Positions 15,504-16,951 of a DNA stretch of 16,951 bases are shown here, one piece after another (position 1 is the stretch's first letter; the number at the start of each line of letters is the position of its first letter). The DNA is from an uncultured Atopobiaceae bacterium (lineage in GTDB: Bacteria; Actinomycetota; Coriobacteriia; Coriobacteriales; Atopobiaceae). The stretch is from assembly GCA_947303905.1 (NCBI GenBank), contig CAMYZR010000007.1:1-16951 (forward strand), read 5' to 3'. Both the position numbers and the translations under genes were made by a program. The notes beneath the pieces were generated by a model. It did not search any database. It was not told the origin of the DNA and was given only the letters and a program-made list of their open reading frames with translations.

Positions 15504-16225
15504 CACTCGGCACCTCCTTCGTCTTGGTCCCTTTCCGTCCCATCTGGCTCGATCTCATCGGGCGGTCCTGGCCGAGGCGTGCCATCGGACACCTCGACGT
15601 CATCCGCCGGAATCACGAGCCTCAGCTCGCCAGAGGCGCTCGCAGAGAGCACCGCGGTGACATCGTTTGGCAAAACGGCTATGGTCACCTGCTGCGACGC
15701 AACGATCCCCGTGGTGGTGCCGAGCTCGGAGAGCACCTCTATGTCGCCGGCGATGAGGCGCGGCCCCTCGTCTGAGACCGCATACGCCGAGAGCCGCGCA
15801 CCCCTTGTGACCCCGCGCGAGATACCAAGCTTCTCGGTTACCGGAACGCTCACGGCAACATGGCCAGCGGGCACCTCGGCCAGCACGGACTCGTCTCGGA
15901 AGTTGAGCTCGGTCAGCGGTGCGCCCTCGGCCACAGGCACGCTCACCTGCCGGCCAACGACATCGTCCAGATCGGTGAGAGCCCCGGAAGGTGCCAGGTC
16001 GGACACCCAGTCGCGTACGTTGACGTCGTGCTCCGTCACGACGTCGCCCGCCTCGAGCGGACGATCCGCCACCACGAGCTCGGCAACCTCGCCGCCAAAG
16101 CGCGCGATGGCGTCGGAACGAACCCGCTCCGCCTCGCTTCTGACGGAATCGGCATAGGCCAGGCACGACACCACGCCCAGAAGCGCAAAGGCCAACGAAA
16201 GCACGATCCTGAACCTCCCCGACAT
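15503..16225 (-). CDS. cpaB: CpaB/RcpC-like Flp pilus assembly protein
   Basis: The 240-residue protein has an N-terminal membrane helix (about 6-24), a SAF-type domain (about 48-112, with ADRPLEAGDVVTEHDV and a following VVGRQVSVPVAEGAPL), a second beta-rich part (about 120-210), and an acidic, Pro-rich tail. This is the CpaB/RcpC layout; in Gram-negatives RcpC works with the secretin, but no secretin gene is present here, so the role must differ, perhaps in cell-wall passage. ATG 16225 has GGGAGG with a 5-nt spacer. The frame stays open to 16468, but the upstream part is not protein-like and contains the promoter region, so I reject the longer form. It is the first gene of the tad operon. 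Confidence 0.85.
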   Translation of the reverse strand: MSGRFRIVLSLAFALLGVVSCLAYADSVRSEAERVRSDAIARFGGEVAELVVADRPLEAGDVVTEHDVNVRDWVSDLAPSGALTDLDDVVGRQVSVPVAEGAPLTELNFRDESVLAEVPAGHVAVSVPVTEKLGISRGVTRGARLSAYAVSDEGPRLIAGDIEVLSELGTTTGIVASQQVTIAVLPNDVTAVLSASASGELRLVIPADDVEVSDGTPRPGPPDEIEPDGTERDQDEGGAE

Positions 16226-16246
16226 GGACACCTCCCAAGGTCCGAC

Positions 16247-16264
16247 GCGGGCCACCCGGCCCGC
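16247..16264 (-). other. GC-rich hairpin in the cpaB leader
   Basis: The arms gcgggcc (16247-16253) and ggcccgc (16258-16264) pair perfectly around a 4-nt loop, with two further G-U pairs possible at the base. The structure ends 22 nt before the cpaB start and just upstream of its ribosome site. It may stabilise the 5' end of the tad message or modulate its translation. There is no T run, so it is unlikely to terminate. Confidence 0.5.
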
Positions 16265-16314
16265 ACCATCAATTCTTGGGTCGGCCATGCCCTTCGGGGC
16301 CATGCTTCTGAACT

Positions 16315-16359
16315 CATATACGCGCCAGGTAGGTCGCCAGTAGGCCCAAGGTAGGTCGC
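16315..16359 (-). promoter_or_regulatory. Candidate activator-controlled tad promoter with three 11-bp repeats
   Basis: Three contiguous 11-bp units (16327-16337, 16338-16348, 16349-16359) share a GTAGG core on the plus strand (CCTAC on the minus strand) at exact 11-bp steps; the outer two are identical (AGGTAGGTCGC). On the minus strand a -10-like box TATATG lies at 16315-16320, 6 nt downstream of the last repeat, with no -35 consensus at the right distance because the repeats occupy that place. Direct repeats in step with the helix turn that overlap -35 are the known pattern for OmpR/PhoB-type response-regulator sites. The start of transcription would be near 16308, giving a leader of about 80 nt to cpaB. 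Confidence 0.5.
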
Positions 16360-16391
16360 AGGCCTTTTTGCAGGAAATCGCAGCTTTTCGC

Positions 16392-16446
16392 GAGGGCTGT
16401 GCGTGTGGGCGCTCCATGGAGCCGAGGCCGGCGCACACGCACCCTC
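16392..16446. repeat. Nested inverted repeat between rsgA and tad
   Basis: Outer arms tgcgtgtg (16400-16407) and cacacgca (16434-16441) pair perfectly and extend, after a 3-nt bulge, through gaggg (16392-16396) and ccctc (16442-16446). Inside lies a 12-bp perfect palindrome, gctccatggagc (16411-16422). The element could be an RNA structure at the end of the rsgA message, a protein-binding site or a cruciform. No gene product or known family is recognisable. Confidence 0.5.
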
Positions 16447-16457
16447 CACACACGAGA

Positions 16458-16490
16458 ATGGGGCCCACCGCACCAGGCGGAGGGTCCCAT
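16458..16490 (-). terminator. Hairpin downstream of rsgA, likely terminator
   Basis: Two 14-nt arms (16458-16471 and 16477-16490) pair with two mismatches around a 5-nt loop (atggggcccaccgc against gcggagggtcccat). The structure begins 53 nt past the rsgA stop codon. No clear T run follows on the minus strand. Its position makes it the best candidate for the end of the rsgA transcript. Confidence 0.5.
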
Positions 16491-16543
16491 CGCAGAAGTC
16501 ATCTGTTTGCGCAGCTAGAAGCTATCGAACTCGAACGCGGGCC

Positions 16544-16951
16544 TCAGATGACCACGTCTGGGTCGAGGGTCTGGCGGGAGGCGCGCATCTCGTGGGCGAG
16601 CGAGAGGTACGCATCGAGGCGTCGTCCCGCATAACCCAGCTCCTCAGCGTTGCCTATGACGGCACAGCCAGGCTCATGCGTGTGCGTGCAGTCGCGGAAG
16701 CGGCAGGCGGCCGCCTCGTGCGCGATGTCGGGAAAGACCAGCGCCAGGCCACGCTCGTGGCCAACCAAAGGCAGGCTCCTGAGTCCCGGCTCGTCCACGA
16801 TGACACCCGCGTCGGGCAGGCTCACCATGCGGCGCGCGACCGTGGTGTGACGCCCCGCGTCATCGGAGGCGCGCACGGCACCGGTCTCCAGCACGTTGCG
16901 TCCCCGCAGGGCGTTGAGCAGCGTGGACTTGCCCGCGCCGTTGCCGCCGAT
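16544..16951 (-). CDS. rsgA: RsgA ribosome small-subunit-dependent GTPase, 3' part
   Basis: This is the C-terminal 135 codons of a gene that continues past the right edge; the start is not in the window. The product is a circularly permuted GTPase that acts in late 30S ribosome assembly. Visible features: a P loop IGGNGAGKSTLLNAL at the edge, a GRHTTV switch motif, a G3-like VIVDEPGLRSLPL, and the C-terminal zinc-binding pattern C-x4-C-x-H-x5-C (CRFRDCTHTHEPGC) followed by a helical tail. The P loop (GGNGAGKST rather than SGVGKSS) and DEPG in place of the usual DTPG are unusual, so it may be a divergent copy or paralogue. The gene is unrelated to the tad operon and is separated from it by a hairpin. 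Confidence 0.88.
   Translation of the reverse strand: MGGNGAGKSTLLNALRGRNVLETGAVRASDDAGRHTTVARRMVSLPDAGVIVDEPGLRSLPLVGHERGLALVFPDIAHEAAACRFRDCTHTHEPGCAVIGNAEELGYAGRRLDAYLSLAHEMRASRQTLDPDVVI

Noticed and set aside
14013..16157. Very long plus-strand open frame opposite tadZ and cpaB
   Set aside because: High-GC codon bias on the minus strand leaves the opposite strand open. The translation is rich in Arg, His and Pro with no domain, and tadA, tadZ and cpaB opposite it are clearly real.
16226..16468. N-terminal extension of cpaB to a start at 16468
   Set aside because: The extra 81 residues do not look like protein, would bury the helix internally, and cover the promoter-like repeats. ATG 16225 has a strong ribosome site.
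1..16951. CRISPR arrays, tRNA or rRNA genes, insertion sequences
   Set aside because: No regularly spaced repeats, no tRNA-like cloverleaf, no transposase-like product and no terminal inverted repeats were seen in the window.

Overview
This window is high-GC DNA (roughly 60-65% by eye) in which every supported gene lies on the minus strand. The gene set (Tad/Flp pilus genes without an outer-membrane secretin, plus DUF2207, TelA-family and vWA membrane proteins) fits a Gram-positive actinobacterium. Atopobiaceae/Coriobacteriia (Olsenella-like) is my best guess; the taxon is an inference from gene content and style, not something a search confirmed.

Layout in the direction of transcription (high to low coordinates): (1) The 3' part of rsgA, a ribosome-maturation GTPase, enters from the right edge and stops at 16544. 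(2) A 318-nt gap (16226-16543) holds an rsgA-terminator-like hairpin, a nested inverted repeat, three contiguous 11-bp repeats with a GTAGG core just upstream of a -10-like box, and a GC-rich leader hairpin. (3) A tightly packed 13-gene Tad (tight adherence) operon runs from 16225 to 5927: cpaB/rcpC, tadZ/cpaE, tadA/cpaF, tadB, tadC, flp pilin, a membrane-anchored protein of unknown function, a second Flp-like pilin, tadE, a large TadG-like protein, a second TadE-like protein, a DUF192 protein and a zinc-ribbon/FHA protein. Most junctions overlap or touch (TGATG, ATGA, abutting TAG-GTG), which points to one translationally coupled message. (4) A perfect 11-bp hairpin at 5851-5877 separates the Tad operon from a four-gene envelope module: a DUF2207 protein, a two-TM XpaC-like protein, a membrane-anchored protein with a solute-binding-like domain and a vWA domain, and a TelA/YaaN-family protein. 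The window ends with a hairpin at 103-127.

How the genes fit together: TadZ should localise the machine, TadA should power it, TadB/TadC form the membrane platform, Flp and the Flp-like and TadE proteins are prepilins (each has a Gly | x4-Glu type processing site), and the TadG-like protein is the large exported component. No prepilin peptidase (TadV/CpaA) is present, so it must be encoded elsewhere. The TelA module looks like a separate membrane/envelope-stress unit: TelA next to an XpaC-like protein recalls xpaC-yaaN of Bacillus, here with a vWA/solute-binding sensor-like protein and DUF2207 added.

The most interesting leads are the phased repeats at the likely tad promoter, the DUF2207-XpaC-vWA-TelA module as a possible undescribed envelope system, the Lys-to-Arg change in the TadZ nucleotide-binding loop, the cysteine-rich TadG-like protein, and recurrent strong hairpins without U-tracts at operon boundaries.
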